Shown: one piece after another, positions 25,306 to 33,380 of the stretch
Position numbering within the stretch: the stretch's first letter is position 1
Layout: each line of letters opens with the position of its first letter
NCBI GenBank assembly: GCA_017882505.1
Contig: JADGPJ010000016.1
Location: 1 to 43,396 of the forward strand
DNA length: 43,396 nucleotides
Reading direction: 5' to 3'
Source: Solirubrobacterales bacterium
GTDB taxonomy: Bacteria > Actinomycetota > Thermoleophilia > Solirubrobacterales > 70-9
The notes under the pieces: generated by a model
What the model was told of the DNA's origin: nothing
What the model saw: only the letters and a program-made list of their open reading frames with translations
The model's database searches: none
Made by a program: the position numbers and the translations under genes

Positions 25306-26631
25306 TTACGCCGGGCGGCCGCGCCGACCGGTATGCGGCACGAAGTCGATGACGAGCGGAACGCCCTCGAGCTCGTAGTTCTCGCGCATCCGATTCTCGA
25401 GGTGGTAGGCCCAGTCGCGACTGATCAGCTTGCGGTCGTTGACCTGGATCGCCACCCGCACCGGCCGCTCCCCCACCTGCGCCGAGTAGTAGAGCCGCAG
25501 GCGGCGACCGCGTTTCGACGGCGGCGGGGTTTTGGCGACGACGGAGCCGACGAAGCGGTTCAGCTCCGGGGTCGGGATCCGCTCGCCGGCGCGATCGGCC
25601 AGCTGCAGCGCCCGCGGCAGCAGCGCCGGGACGTTGCGGCCACGGGTGGCCGAGCAGGTGATCACGGCCGGTCGCAGGCGCGATTTGCGGGCGACGCGGG
25701 CCCGGGCGTCGTCGATGTCGGTCTCGGTCTTGTCCCACTTGTTGAGCACGAGCAGGCTGGCGCAGCCGCCCTTCATCGCCATCTCGGCGACCCGCAGGTC
25801 CTCGGAGGTGACCCCCTCGGAGGCGTCGCAGACGACCAGCGCCACGTCGGCGCGGTGGACGGCGCGTTCGGAGCGCAGCTGGGCGTAGTAGTCGATGGTC
25901 CCGGCGACCTTGGAGCGGCGCCGCAGGCCGGCCGTGTCGACGAGGATCACCCGCCGGTTGTCGATGTCGAGTTCGGTGTCGATCGCGTCGCGAGTGGTGC
26001 CGGCACGGTCGGAGACGATCACCCGGTCGGAGCCGAGGAAGGCGTTGACGAGCGAGGACTTGCCGACGTTGGGGCGGCCGATCACGGCGATGCGGACGGC
26101 ATCGTCGTCGACCGGCCGCGGCGTGCGGTCGCCGAGCGCGGTGACGAGCGCGTCGAGCAGGTCGCCGGTGCCGAGGCCGTGGGTGGCCGAGATCGGCAGC
26201 GGCTCTCCGAGCCCGAGGCCGTGAAACTCGGCGGTGACGCCGAAGTCGTTGGGCTGGTCGGCTTTGTTGACTGCGACCAGGACCGGGACCTCACCGCCGC
26301 GCAGCGTCTTCGCCAGCTCGGCGTCGCCGGCCCGCAGCCCGGCGCGGCCGTCGACGACCATCAGCACCGCGTCGGCCTCGGCGATCGCCAGGCGCGCCTG
26401 GCTCTGGACGTCGCGCGCCAGCTCTGCCTCGTCCTCGAGGTCGATGCCGCCGGTGTCTATCAGCTCGAAGGCGAGACCGTTCCATTCGGTCGCAAGGCGC
26501 TTGCGGTCCCGGGTCACTCCCGGCTCGGCCGCGGTCACGGCCTCGCTGCCGCCGACCAGGCGGTTGACCAGCGTGCTCTTGCCGACGTTGGGGAAGCCGA
26601 CCACGGCGACGGTTGGCATCCGGGCGCTCAT
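25306..26631 (-). CDS. der: GTPase Der (EngA), double Era-like GTPase
   Basis: A 441-residue 50S assembly GTPase with two tandem G domains. The first has P-loop GFPNVGKST at 12-20, DTGG at 59-62 and NKAD at 122-125. The second has GRPNVGKSS at 185-193, DTAG and NKWD. The C-terminal KH-like domain (about 345-441) ends with DFVPHTGRRGRPA. The start is taken as the ATG at 26631 (MSARMPTVAVVG), 52 bases after cmk; the ATG before PTVAVVG is an alternative. The cmk-der order is widely conserved. Confidence 0.96.
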   Translation of the reverse strand: MSARMPTVAVVGFPNVGKSTLVNRLVGGSEAVTAAEPGVTRDRKRLATEWNGLAFELIDTGGIDLEDEAELARDVQSQARLAIAEADAVLMVVDGRAGLRAGDAELAKTLRGGEVPVLVAVNKADQPNDFGVTAEFHGLGLGEPLPISATHGLGTGDLLDALVTALGDRTPRPVDDDAVRIAVIGRPNVGKSSLVNAFLGSDRVIVSDRAGTTRDAIDTELDIDNRRVILVDTAGLRRRSKVAGTIDYYAQLRSERAVHRADVALVVCDASEGVTSEDLRVAEMAMKGGCASLLVLNKWDKTETDIDDARARVARKSRLRPAVITCSATRGRNVPALLPRALQLADRAGERIPTPELNRFVGSVVAKTPPPSKRGRRLRLYYSAQVGERPVRVAIQVNDRKLISRDWAYHLENRMRENYELEGVPLVIDFVPHTGRRGRPA

Positions 26632-26683
26632 CGGCGCCACCAAAGTGGCGTTTGCTCGCGCAACGAGAGGAAAGCGCCCCGAT

Positions 26684-27322
26684 TCAAGTGAGACCCCGCT
26701 GGCGCGCCATCGCCACAACTCGGCCAGTGACCTCTTCCAAGCTCATTGATGACGTGTCGAGCTCGACCGCGTCCTCGGCGGCGCGCAGGGCACCGTGCTC
26801 GCGGGCGGTGTCGCGGGCGTCGCGGCGGCGCTGGGCGTCGAGCACCGACTCGAAGTCATCGCCGGTCTCCGCCGCGCGCCGGTGGGCTCGCTCCTCGTCG
26901 GAGGCGGTGAGAAAGACCTTCAGCGGCGCCTCCGGGCTGACCACGGTGCCGATGTCGCGACCCTCGGCGACGTAGTTGCCGGCGGCGACCAGCTGGCGCT
27001 GGCGGGCGACCATCGCCTCGCGCACCTCTGGGTGGACCGAGACGCGGGAGGCGGCGGCGGTGACGTCGCGGCCGCGGATCTGGGGGGTGACGTCGCGCCC
27101 GCCGAGCAGGGCCCGCCTGCCGTCGAGCTCGATCTCAAGGCCGCCGGCGAGGGGGCCGAGCGTCGCGCCGTCGTCGAGATCTACCCCCGCCTCGACCGCG
27201 GCCAGCGCCACGCAGCGGTACATCGCCCCAGAGTCGAGGTAGGTGAAGCCGAGCTCAGCCGCCACGGCGCGGGCGACTGAGGACTTGCCGGCCCCAGCGG
27301 GGCCGTCGATCGCGATAACCAT
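26684..27322 (-). CDS. cmk: Cytidylate kinase
   Basis: A 212-residue kinase that phosphorylates CMP and dCMP. P-loop GPAGAGKSS is at 7-15. The nucleotide-binding insert LDSGAMYR follows, then DVTPQIRGRDVTAAASRVSVHPEVREAM and GRDIGTVV, all typical of bacterial CMP kinase. The start is ATG at 27322 (MVIAIDGPAGAGKSS). It sits 46 bases after aroA and before der, a position also seen in other bacteria (aroA-cmk-rpsA or cmk-der). No rpsA follows here. Confidence 0.95.
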   Translation of the reverse strand: MVIAIDGPAGAGKSSVARAVAAELGFTYLDSGAMYRCVALAAVEAGVDLDDGATLGPLAGGLEIELDGRRALLGGRDVTPQIRGRDVTAAASRVSVHPEVREAMVARQRQLVAAGNYVAEGRDIGTVVSPEAPLKVFLTASDEERAHRRAAETGDDFESVLDAQRRRDARDTAREHGALRAAEDAVELDTSSMSLEEVTGRVVAMARQRGLT

Positions 27323-27368
27323 GGGGGCAGCGTATGGATGCGACGGGCTCGGGGCGTCTCTCGCCCGC

Positions 27369-28676
27369 TCAGCCGCCGCCGTCCAGCAGCGAGCCGAGGT
27401 CGACCTCGAAGCCGGGGTAGCTGACCGCGGCCGCGTCCATGCCGGCGACCTCGACTCCCTGGAAGGAGGCGAGGCCGGCGACGGCGCCGAGCATCGCGAT
27501 GCGGTGATCGCCGTGGGAATCGATGGCACCGCCCCGCAGGCCGCCGGCGCCATGGATCTCCATCCCGTCCTCGGTCGTGTCGACCTGGCCGCCCATCGCC
27601 GTCAGCGCGGCGGCGATGGTGAGGATCCGGTCGGACTCCTTGCGCCGCAGCTCGGCGGCGTCGCGGATCCTCGTCGTACCATCGGCGAAGCAGGCGACGA
27701 GAGCGACCAGCGGCAGCTCGTCGATCGCCAGCGGGATCTCGGCGCCCTCGACTTCGACCCCCTGCAGCTGCTCTGGCCGCACATGCCGCACGCGGATCCG
27801 CCCGGTCGGCTCGCCGCCGCGCTCGCCCTGGGGCTCAACCTCGATCTCGGCTCCCATGCGACTGAGGATCGCCAGCAGGCCGGTGCGCGTCGGGTTGATC
27901 CCGACCTCCTCGAGCACGACCTCGCTGCCGCCGACCAGCAGGGCCGCGACGACGAAGAAGGCGGCCGAGGAGATGTCGGCCGGGATCGCGATCTCACCGG
28001 GCTCGAGCCGCTGCGCCGGCTCGATCACGACGGAGTCGCTCTCGCGGCGGACGATGGCGCCGGCGGCGGCGAGCATGCGCTCGCTGTGGTCGCGGCTTGG
28101 TAGCCCCTCGATCACGCGCGTCTCGCCCTCCGCCAGCAGCCCGGCGAAGAGCAGGCAGGACTTGACCTGGGCGCTGGCGACCGGCATCTCGTACGTGATG
28201 CCCTGCAGCGGCGCGCCGGTGATCTGCAGCGGCGGCAGCCGCTCCTCCCGGCACACGAGGCGGGCGCCCATCTCGCGCAGCGGCACGGCGATCCGGTCGA
28301 CCGGCCGGCGGCGGATCGAGTCGTCGCCGTCGAGCGTCCACTCGCCGCCCTCCTGCCCGGCCAGCCAGCCCGGCAGCAGCCGCAGCAGGGTGCCGGCATT
28401 GCCGACGTCGATCCGGGCGCCGCGGGCGCCGCTCAGGCCGACCCCGGCGACCCGGATCGTCGGCTCCAGGCCGGCCACGCCAAGCCCCTCGACCCGCGCC
28501 CCCAACGCCTCGACCGCGGCCAGGGTCGAGCGGGTGTCGGCGGCGTCGAGATAGCCCTTGATCGCCGTCTCCCCCTCCCCCATCGCGGCGATCAGCGCCG
28601 CCCGGTGGGATATCGACTTGTCAGAGGGCGGGCGCAGCCGGCCTCGCAGCGGGCCGGTGGGGTCGAAGCGGGTCAT
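27369..28676 (-). CDS. aroA: 3-phosphoshikimate 1-carboxyvinyltransferase (EPSP synthase)
   Basis: A 435-residue enzyme that joins phosphoenolpyruvate and shikimate 3-phosphate, step six of the shikimate pathway. PPSDKSISHRAALIAA (about 17-32) carries the substrate-binding Lys and Ser, GNAGTLLRLLPG forms the PEP-binding loop, and DGDDSIRRRPVDRI and LPSRDHSERML match the family. The PEP-binding loop has Gly-Asn-Ala-Gly, as in class I enzymes with Gly at the critical position. ATG start at 28676, seven bases after tyrA. Confidence 0.96.
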   Translation of the reverse strand: MTRFDPTGPLRGRLRPPSDKSISHRAALIAAMGEGETAIKGYLDAADTRSTLAAVEALGARVEGLGVAGLEPTIRVAGVGLSGARGARIDVGNAGTLLRLLPGWLAGQEGGEWTLDGDDSIRRRPVDRIAVPLREMGARLVCREERLPPLQITGAPLQGITYEMPVASAQVKSCLLFAGLLAEGETRVIEGLPSRDHSERMLAAAGAIVRRESDSVVIEPAQRLEPGEIAIPADISSAAFFVVAALLVGGSEVVLEEVGINPTRTGLLAILSRMGAEIEVEPQGERGGEPTGRIRVRHVRPEQLQGVEVEGAEIPLAIDELPLVALVACFADGTTRIRDAAELRRKESDRILTIAAALTAMGGQVDTTEDGMEIHGAGGLRGGAIDSHGDHRIAMLGAVAGLASFQGVEVAGMDAAAVSYPGFEVDLGSLLDGGG

Positions 28677-28683
28677 TGCGGCG

Positions 28684-29787
28684 CTACTCCCCGGCGCCGA
28701 GGACGCTGACCGTGTGGCCCAGGCCGCGGACCAGCTGCGCCGCCCGCTCGGCTCCGGCCGAGCCGGCCACCCACAGCGTCACCGCGCCAGAGGTCATGTC
28801 GGGCGCCGGGTAGAGCGCCATGTCCTCGATGTTGACGCCCGCCTCGCCCAGCGCCAGCGCCAGCTCGGCGATCGTCCCGGGGCGGTTGTCGACGACGATG
28901 CGCAGCTCGTGCAGCGGGCCGGCGCTGGAGTCTGACTCCAGCAGGCGGCGGCGGTCCTCACCGGCGGCGGCGTGCCAGGCGACGAGCCGCTCGCGGTCGC
29001 CGTCGCGGATCAGCTCCGCCGCCTCGCCCAGCCGCCGCGCCACCGACTCGACCGAGCCGGCGACGGCGTCGCGGTTGGTGGCGAAGATGTCGGCCCAGAT
29101 CGACGGGTTGGAGCCGGCGACGCGAGTCGCGTCACGGAAGCTCGGCCCGACCTCGGGCAGCCGCTCGGTGCCGTCGGTCAGCGCCTGCGCGGCCTCCGCC
29201 GCGAGCGCGTTGGCGACGACGTGGGGCATGTGGCTGACGGTCGCCATCAACCGGTCGTGCGAGGCGGCGTCGATCGCCTGCGGCCGCGCTCCCAGCTCCG
29301 ACAGCAGCCGCTGCAGGCGGTCGTAGAGCAGGCCGCTGGAGCGGTCTGTCGGCGTCAGGTACCAGCGGGCGCCCTCGAAGAGGTCCTCGCGGGCGTTCTC
29401 GACCCCGGCCGTCTCGGCCCCGGCCAGCGGGTGGCCGCCGATGAAGCGCTCGTCGCCGCCGCAGGCCTTGACCAGCTCGCGCTTGGTCGAGCCGACGTCG
29501 GTGACGACGGTCTCGGGCCCGCTCGCCCGCAGCGCCTCGCCGACCATCGCCGGCAGGATCGCCACCGGCGCCGCGCAGAAGACCAGCTCCGCTCCCTCGC
29601 AGGCCTCGGCGACCGTGGCGGCGCCGCGATCGAGCGCGCCGATCTCGACCGCCCGCGCGACCGTCTGCGGCCGGTGGCCGAACCCGACCACCTCGGCGCC
29701 GAGCCGCCCCTTCGCGGCGAGCCCGATCGAGCCTCCGATCAGGCCCACTCCGAGAACGGCGACCCGCGGGGACGGCCCACTGGTCAA
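28684..29787 (-). CDS. tyrA: Prephenate dehydrogenase with C-terminal ACT domain
   Basis: A 367-residue NAD(P)-dependent dehydrogenase for the tyrosine branch. The Rossmann motif GVGLIGGS is at 13-20. TDVGSTK, FIGGHPLAGAETAG and the helical C-domain (ATVSHMPHVVANALA, with the active-site His) follow. The last about 70 residues (LHELRIVVDNRPGTIAELALALGEAGVNIEDM) form an ACT domain, suggesting feedback control by an aromatic amino acid, probably tyrosine. The start is assigned to TTG at 29787, overlapping the aroF stop as TTGA with GAGG upstream; no ATG or GTG is better placed. It is operonic with aroF and aroA. Confidence 0.92.
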   Translation of the reverse strand: MTSGPSPRVAVLGVGLIGGSIGLAAKGRLGAEVVGFGHRPQTVARAVEIGALDRGAATVAEACEGAELVFCAAPVAILPAMVGEALRASGPETVVTDVGSTKRELVKACGGDERFIGGHPLAGAETAGVENAREDLFEGARWYLTPTDRSSGLLYDRLQRLLSELGARPQAIDAASHDRLMATVSHMPHVVANALAAEAAQALTDGTERLPEVGPSFRDATRVAGSNPSIWADIFATNRDAVAGSVESVARRLGEAAELIRDGDRERLVAWHAAAGEDRRRLLESDSSAGPLHELRIVVDNRPGTIAELALALGEAGVNIEDMALYPAPDMTSGAVTLWVAGSAGAERAAQLVRGLGHTVSVLGAGE

Positions 29788-30866
29788 CTGCGCCGGGCCT
29801 CGATCGCCGAGGCGAGGCGATCCAGGGCCGACACCGTGTCCTCCCAATCGATGCACGGGTCGGTGATCGACTGCCCGTAGACGAGTTTCTCCCCGGGCCG
29901 CAGGTCCTGGCGGCCCTCGACGAGGAAGGACTCGAGCATGATCCCGACGATCGCCTCGTTGCCGTCGGCGATCTGGTCGGCGATTTCGCCGGCCGCGAAG
30001 AACTGTTTCTCCGGGTCCTTGCCGCTGTTGTCGTGCGAAGCGTCGATCACCAGGCGCTCCGGCAGGCCGGCGATGCCGAGGGTGACCAGCGCGTCCTCGA
30101 CCTCAGGCACGTGGTAGTTCGGCATCCCGTGGCCGCCGCGAAGGATGATGTGGCAGTCGGGATTGCCGGTCGTGTGCAGGATCGCCGGTGCGCCGGCGTC
30201 GTCGATCCCGGCGAAGGCATGGGGAGCCGCGGCCGCCCGCACCGCGTCGACGGCGACCTGGATGTTGCCGTCGGTCCGGTTCTTGAAGCCGATCGGCATC
30301 GAGAGACCGGAGCCGAGCTGGCGATGGATCTGGCTCTCCGAGGTGCGCGCCCCGATCGCCCCCCAGGCGACGGTGTCGGAGATGTACTGCGGCGTGATCG
30401 GGTCGAGGAACTCGCAGCCGACCGGCAGCCCCACGTCCACGACCTCGAGCAGCAGCTTGCGGGCGATCCTCAGCCCCGCGTTGACGTCACCCGATCCGTC
30501 CAGATGCGGGTCGTTGATCAGGCCCTTCCAGCCGGTCGTGGTTCGGGGCTTCTCGAAGTAGACCCGCATCACGATCAGCAGCCGGTCGTTCAGTTCCTTC
30601 GCCGTGGCGGCGAGCCGGCGGGCGTAATCGAGCGCCGCTTTGGGGTCGTGGACGCTGCACGGCCCGACCACCACCAGCAGCCTCGAGTCCGTGCCGTGGA
30701 GGACGTCGACGACTTCTTCGCGTCCCCTGACCACGGCTTTCGCCCGCTCCGGGCCGAGCGGCAGCTCCTCCAACAGTCTTTCCGGTGGGGCAAGCTCGAC
30801 CACTTTCGCGATCCGCTGGTCCCGGACCAGATCTCGTTTGGCGCCCTCCTGCATCCCGATGATCAT
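29784..30866 (-). CDS. aroF: 3-deoxy-7-phosphoheptulonate (DAHP) synthase, class I alpha
   Basis: A 360-residue first enzyme of the shikimate pathway, condensing PEP with erythrose 4-phosphate. VVVGPCSVHDPKAALDYA, MRVYFEKPRTTTGWKGLINDP, GARTSESQIHRQLGSGLSMPIGFKN and HILRGG/DASHDNSGKDPEKQ are motifs of the E. coli AroF/G/H type, including metal-binding Cys, His, Glu and Asp. The start is ATG at 30866, with AAAGG/GGAG motifs upstream; an in-frame TTG seven codons earlier is less likely. The first gene of aroF-tyrA-aroA-cmk-der, it is preceded by a leader with an aromatic-rich ORF. Control by attenuation is therefore likely. Confidence 0.96.
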   Translation of the reverse strand: MIIGMQEGAKRDLVRDQRIAKVVELAPPERLLEELPLGPERAKAVVRGREEVVDVLHGTDSRLLVVVGPCSVHDPKAALDYARRLAATAKELNDRLLIVMRVYFEKPRTTTGWKGLINDPHLDGSGDVNAGLRIARKLLLEVVDVGLPVGCEFLDPITPQYISDTVAWGAIGARTSESQIHRQLGSGLSMPIGFKNRTDGNIQVAVDAVRAAAAPHAFAGIDDAGAPAILHTTGNPDCHIILRGGHGMPNYHVPEVEDALVTLGIAGLPERLVIDASHDNSGKDPEKQFFAAGEIADQIADGNEAIVGIMLESFLVEGRQDLRPGEKLVYGQSITDPCIDWEDTVSALDRLASAIEARRS

Positions 30867-30915
30867 TTTGCCTTTACCTTTCTCCAAACCACTGAAATCG
30901 TACTTTCTGGTCGCT

Positions 30916-31013
30916 CGCTGCCACCTCCACGCAGGCAGCGGCGTACACCTACGAGGGTCGGCGCCCGGGCCGAAGGAGTTTCGAAGCGGCGAAATGCCGC
31001 CAGGCCGGACGCC
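30916..31013 (-). promoter_or_regulatory. Attenuator-like structured leader of the aro operon
   Basis: Between the leader-ORF stop and aroF the minus strand can fold into several stems. Stem A pairs GGCGTCCGGCC (31013-31003, starting in the stop codon) with GGCCCGGGCGCC (30971-30960). Within it lies hairpin GCGGC-ATTTC-GCCGC (31000-30986). Stem B is a perfect 7-bp hairpin, CGCTGCC/GGCAGCG (30940-30934 with 30922-30916), whose loop contains GGAGG. GCGGC at 31000-30996 could also pair with the GCCGC at the foot of stem B, giving competing folds. There is no clear U-run, so control could be of translation or Rho-dependent termination. Confidence 0.6.
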
Positions 31014-31108
31014 TAGCTAAATCGCCAATAGGAATAGGTGAAGAAGCCGTACACGACTGCGGCGCCGGGAGCGCTGGGGCCGTTCGCGGATATGGCAGTG
31101 CTGATCAC
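31013..31108 (-). CDS. Aromatic-rich leader peptide of the DAHP synthase operon
   Basis: A 31-codon ORF read from GTG at 31108 to TAG at 31015-31013, too short to be listed as an ordinary gene. Its last 13 residues read VYGFFTYSYWRFS: three Tyr, three Phe and one Trp in 13 codons, directly before the stop. This is the hallmark of a ribosome-mediated attenuation leader, where stalling at scarce aromatic tRNAs alters downstream folding. No Shine-Dalgarno sequence precedes the GTG, and a promoter-like pair just upstream suggests an almost leaderless transcript. A GTG at 31054 would give a shorter peptide with the same tail. Confidence 0.78.
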   Translation of the reverse strand: MISTAISANGPSAPGAAVVYGFFTYSYWRFS

Positions 31109-31118
31109 CTTGGAGGAC

Positions 31119-31147
31119 GTTGTAGCACGGGCCGCGCGATTAGTCGA
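31119..31147 (-). promoter_or_regulatory. Candidate promoter of the aro leader and operon
   Basis: TCGACT (31147-31142) and TACAAC (31124-31119) on the minus strand are separated by 17 bases, with four of six matches each to TTGACA and TATAAT. They overlap the stop codon of hisC. Transcription would begin a few bases before the leader GTG at 31108. The match is modest and rests partly on position. Confidence 0.4.
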
Positions 31148-32234
31148 GCAATTCCGACAGGCCGGTCAGAAAGCGGTCGTTCTCCTCGGCGGTTCCGTAG
31201 GTGACGCGGATGTGACCGGGGCCACCGAGCGGGGTGCCGGCGCGAACGGCGACCTCGCGCGCGGCCAGCCCGGCGACCACCTCTCCCTCCTCGGCGGCGC
31301 CGAGATCGATCCAGGAGAAGTTGGCCTGCGAGTCCGAGGTCTCGAGGCCGAGCTCGGCCAGCGCCTCCTCGACCCGCAGCCGCTCGGCGATCGTGCTCTC
31401 GACCCGGAAGAGGACGTCGTCGGAGTGCAGGACCGCCTCCGCCCCAGCCGCCTGGGCGAGGGCGTTGACGCTGAAGGGCTGGCGCACGGCGTCGACGGCG
31501 GCGCGGAAGGTCGAGGAGCCGATCGCGTAGCCGACCCGCAGCCCGGCCAGGCCATAGCACTTGCTGAAGGTGCGCAGGACGACCAGGTTGGGGAAGTCGG
31601 CGAGCAGGTCTAGGGTCGCGTCGGGGTCGTCGTTGGTCTGGAACTCGATGTAGGCCTCGTCGAGGATCACCGTGACGTGCGGCGGGATCCGCTCGCAGAA
31701 GGCGGCGATCTCCACCGCCGGCAGGTGGGTGGCGGTCGGGTTGTTCGGATTGCAGACGATCAGCAGCTGGGTCGCCGCGGTCACCTCCGCCGCCATCGCC
31801 TCGAGGTCATGGACGTCGCCTGGCGCCAGCGGGACGCGGATCTCGCGGGCGCCGGTCAGCGCCGGCAGGTACGGGTACATCGAGAAGGCCGGCCAGGCAT
31901 AGAGGATCTCCGCCCCCGGCTCGCAGAGCGCCTCGGCGGCGGCGAGCAGGATCTCGCAGGAGCCGTTGCCGACGGCCACGCGACCTGGCTCGGTCTCGTA
32001 GCGCTCGGCCAGGCGCCGGCGCAGCAGGGTCGCGTCGGGGTCCGGATAGCGGTGCATCGCCCCGGTCGCCCGCACGATCGCCTCGATCACCTTCGGGTGG
32101 GGCGGGAACGGCGACTCGTTGGAGGCGAGCTGGGCGATCCCGCCGGCGGCGATCGCCTCGGGCGCCTGCCCGGTCGGCACGCCTGCCTGGTAGCCCGGCA
32201 TCCGGGCCAGCTTCTCGGCGAAGGTGACGGTCAT
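31140..32234 (-). CDS. hisC: HisC-family aminotransferase (histidinol-phosphate or aromatic)
   Basis: A 364-residue class I/II PLP aminotransferase. LASNESPFPPHP, GNGSCEILLAAAEAL, NPNNPT at 162-167, DEAYIEF at 192-198 and RTFSKCYGLAGLRVGY with the PLP lysine at K225 are all HisC-family motifs. HisC-like enzymes transaminate histidinol phosphate or, in the AroJ/Pat subgroup, phenylpyruvate and hydroxyphenylpyruvate. No other his gene is in the window, while aroH lies 27 bases upstream and aroF-tyrA-aroA follow. An aromatic role is therefore at least as likely as histidine synthesis. ATG start at 32234. Confidence 0.88.
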   Translation of the reverse strand: MTVTFAEKLARMPGYQAGVPTGQAPEAIAAGGIAQLASNESPFPPHPKVIEAIVRATGAMHRYPDPDATLLRRRLAERYETEPGRVAVGNGSCEILLAAAEALCEPGAEILYAWPAFSMYPYLPALTGAREIRVPLAPGDVHDLEAMAAEVTAATQLLIVCNPNNPTATHLPAVEIAAFCERIPPHVTVILDEAYIEFQTNDDPDATLDLLADFPNLVVLRTFSKCYGLAGLRVGYAIGSSTFRAAVDAVRQPFSVNALAQAAGAEAVLHSDDVLFRVESTIAERLRVEEALAELGLETSDSQANFSWIDLGAAEEGEVVAGLAAREVAVRAGTPLGGPGHIRVTYGTAEENDRFLTGLSELLD

Positions 32235-32261
32235 CGTCGTTGGATTCTGACGGACGGCCGG

Positions 32262-32663
32262 CTACTGGGCGGACTGGAGATCGCGCCGCAGGTCCTGGGC
32301 GCCGCCCATGTAGACGTGCGAGGGGGCGTGGTCCGCCGGCGCGTAGTAATGCGCCATCACCCGGATCACCCGCGGCATCGAGCCGGGGACAGGGATCTCG
32401 CGGCAGCAGAGCAGCGGCACCTGGTCGAGCCCGAGCTTGCGCGCGGCGACGGCCGGGAACTCGGCGTCGAGGTCCTCGGTCGTCGTGAAAAGACAGCTCA
32501 CCATTGCAACGGGCTCGAGCGCGTTGCGGGCGATCAGCTCCTTCATCAGCTCCTCGGTCGCGGCGACGATCGCCTCGGCCTCGTTGACCTCGACCTGTGT
32601 GGCGCCGCGCACGGCGAAGAGGCGCTGGCTCGGTCCCTCGAAGCGGCCGACGTCGACGTTCAC
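32262..32663 (-). CDS. aroH: Monofunctional chorismate mutase, AroH type
   Basis: A 133-residue enzyme converting chorismate to prephenate, the branch point to Phe and Tyr. It follows the Bacillus AroH trimer pattern: FAVRGATQVEVNE at the start, TTTEDLDAEFPAVAARKLG, VPLLCCREIPVPGS, then RVIRVMAHYY and SHVYMGG. The arginine of RGAT, the arginine of IRV and the tyrosine of HVY correspond to the AroH active-site residues Arg7, Arg90 and Tyr108. The start is GTG at 32663, overlapping the rluB stop as GTGA. Confidence 0.93.
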   Translation of the reverse strand: MNVDVGRFEGPSQRLFAVRGATQVEVNEAEAIVAATEELMKELIARNALEPVAMVSCLFTTTEDLDAEFPAVAARKLGLDQVPLLCCREIPVPGSMPRVIRVMAHYYAPADHAPSHVYMGGAQDLRRDLQSAQ

Positions 32664-33355
32664 GACCCCGCATCTTTCCAGAGCCGGGCGATCTCCTCGC
32701 GGTTGAGCCGGCGACAACCGCCTTCGTGCAGGCGTCCGAGCCGCAGTGATCCGAAGGCGACGCGACGCAACGCCACGACCCGGTTCCCCACCCCCTCGAC
32801 CATGCGCCGGACCTGGCGGTTGCGACCTTCGCGCAGGACGATCTCGATTTCGCGCTCGCCCAGCCGCTTCACCTCGGCCGGCGCGGTCGGCCCGTCTTCG
32901 AGCTCGACTCCGCGCCGCAGGCGCTCCAGGTCGCGGTCGGCGATCGAGGTCCGCAGCTGCGCCCGGTAGGTCTTGCTGACGCCGTAGCGCGGGTGGGTGA
33001 GGCGGTTGGCGAGGGCGCCGTCGTTGGTCAGCACCAGCAGGCCGGTCGACTCGGCGTCGAGGCGGCCGACCGGGTAGAGACGGGCCGAGGACTCGACCAG
33101 CTCGACGACCGCGGGCCTCTCCCCCGGCTCGCGCGCGGTCGAGACGACGCCGGCCGGCTTGTTCACCACCCAGACCTCGTGCGCCTCGGTGCCGACCGGG
33201 CTGCCGTCGACGCGGACGTCGTCGTCCTCGCCGACGTCGCGGGCGGGGTCGGTGACGACCCTGCCCGCAACAGTGACGCGGCCCTTGGAGATGATCAGCT
33301 CAGCCCGCCGCCGCGAAGCGACCCCCCCATGCGCGAGGAACTTAGCCAGCCTCAC
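32660..33355 (-). CDS. rluB: RsuA/RluB-family rRNA pseudouridine synthase
   Basis: A 231-residue pseudouridine synthase. An S4 RNA-binding domain is at residues 2-48 (RLAKFLAHGGVASRRRAELIISKGRVTVAG). The catalytic domain follows, with VNKPAGVVST and YPVGRLDAESTGLLVLTNDG, where Asp100 is the nucleophile; REGRNRQVRRMVEGVG is the third motif. Position after scpA-scpB matches RluB, which modifies U2605 of 23S rRNA in E. coli. The start is set to GTG at 33355 (R-L-A-K follows), 25 bases after scpB. Confidence 0.92.
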   Translation of the reverse strand: MRLAKFLAHGGVASRRRAELIISKGRVTVAGRVVTDPARDVGEDDDVRVDGSPVGTEAHEVWVVNKPAGVVSTAREPGERPAVVELVESSARLYPVGRLDAESTGLLVLTNDGALANRLTHPRYGVSKTYRAQLRTSIADRDLERLRRGVELEDGPTAPAEVKRLGEREIEIVLREGRNRQVRRMVEGVGNRVVALRRVAFGSLRLGRLHEGGCRRLNREEIARLWKDAGS

Positions 33356-33380
33356 GACGCGAGAGGGGCCCTTCCCCGCC

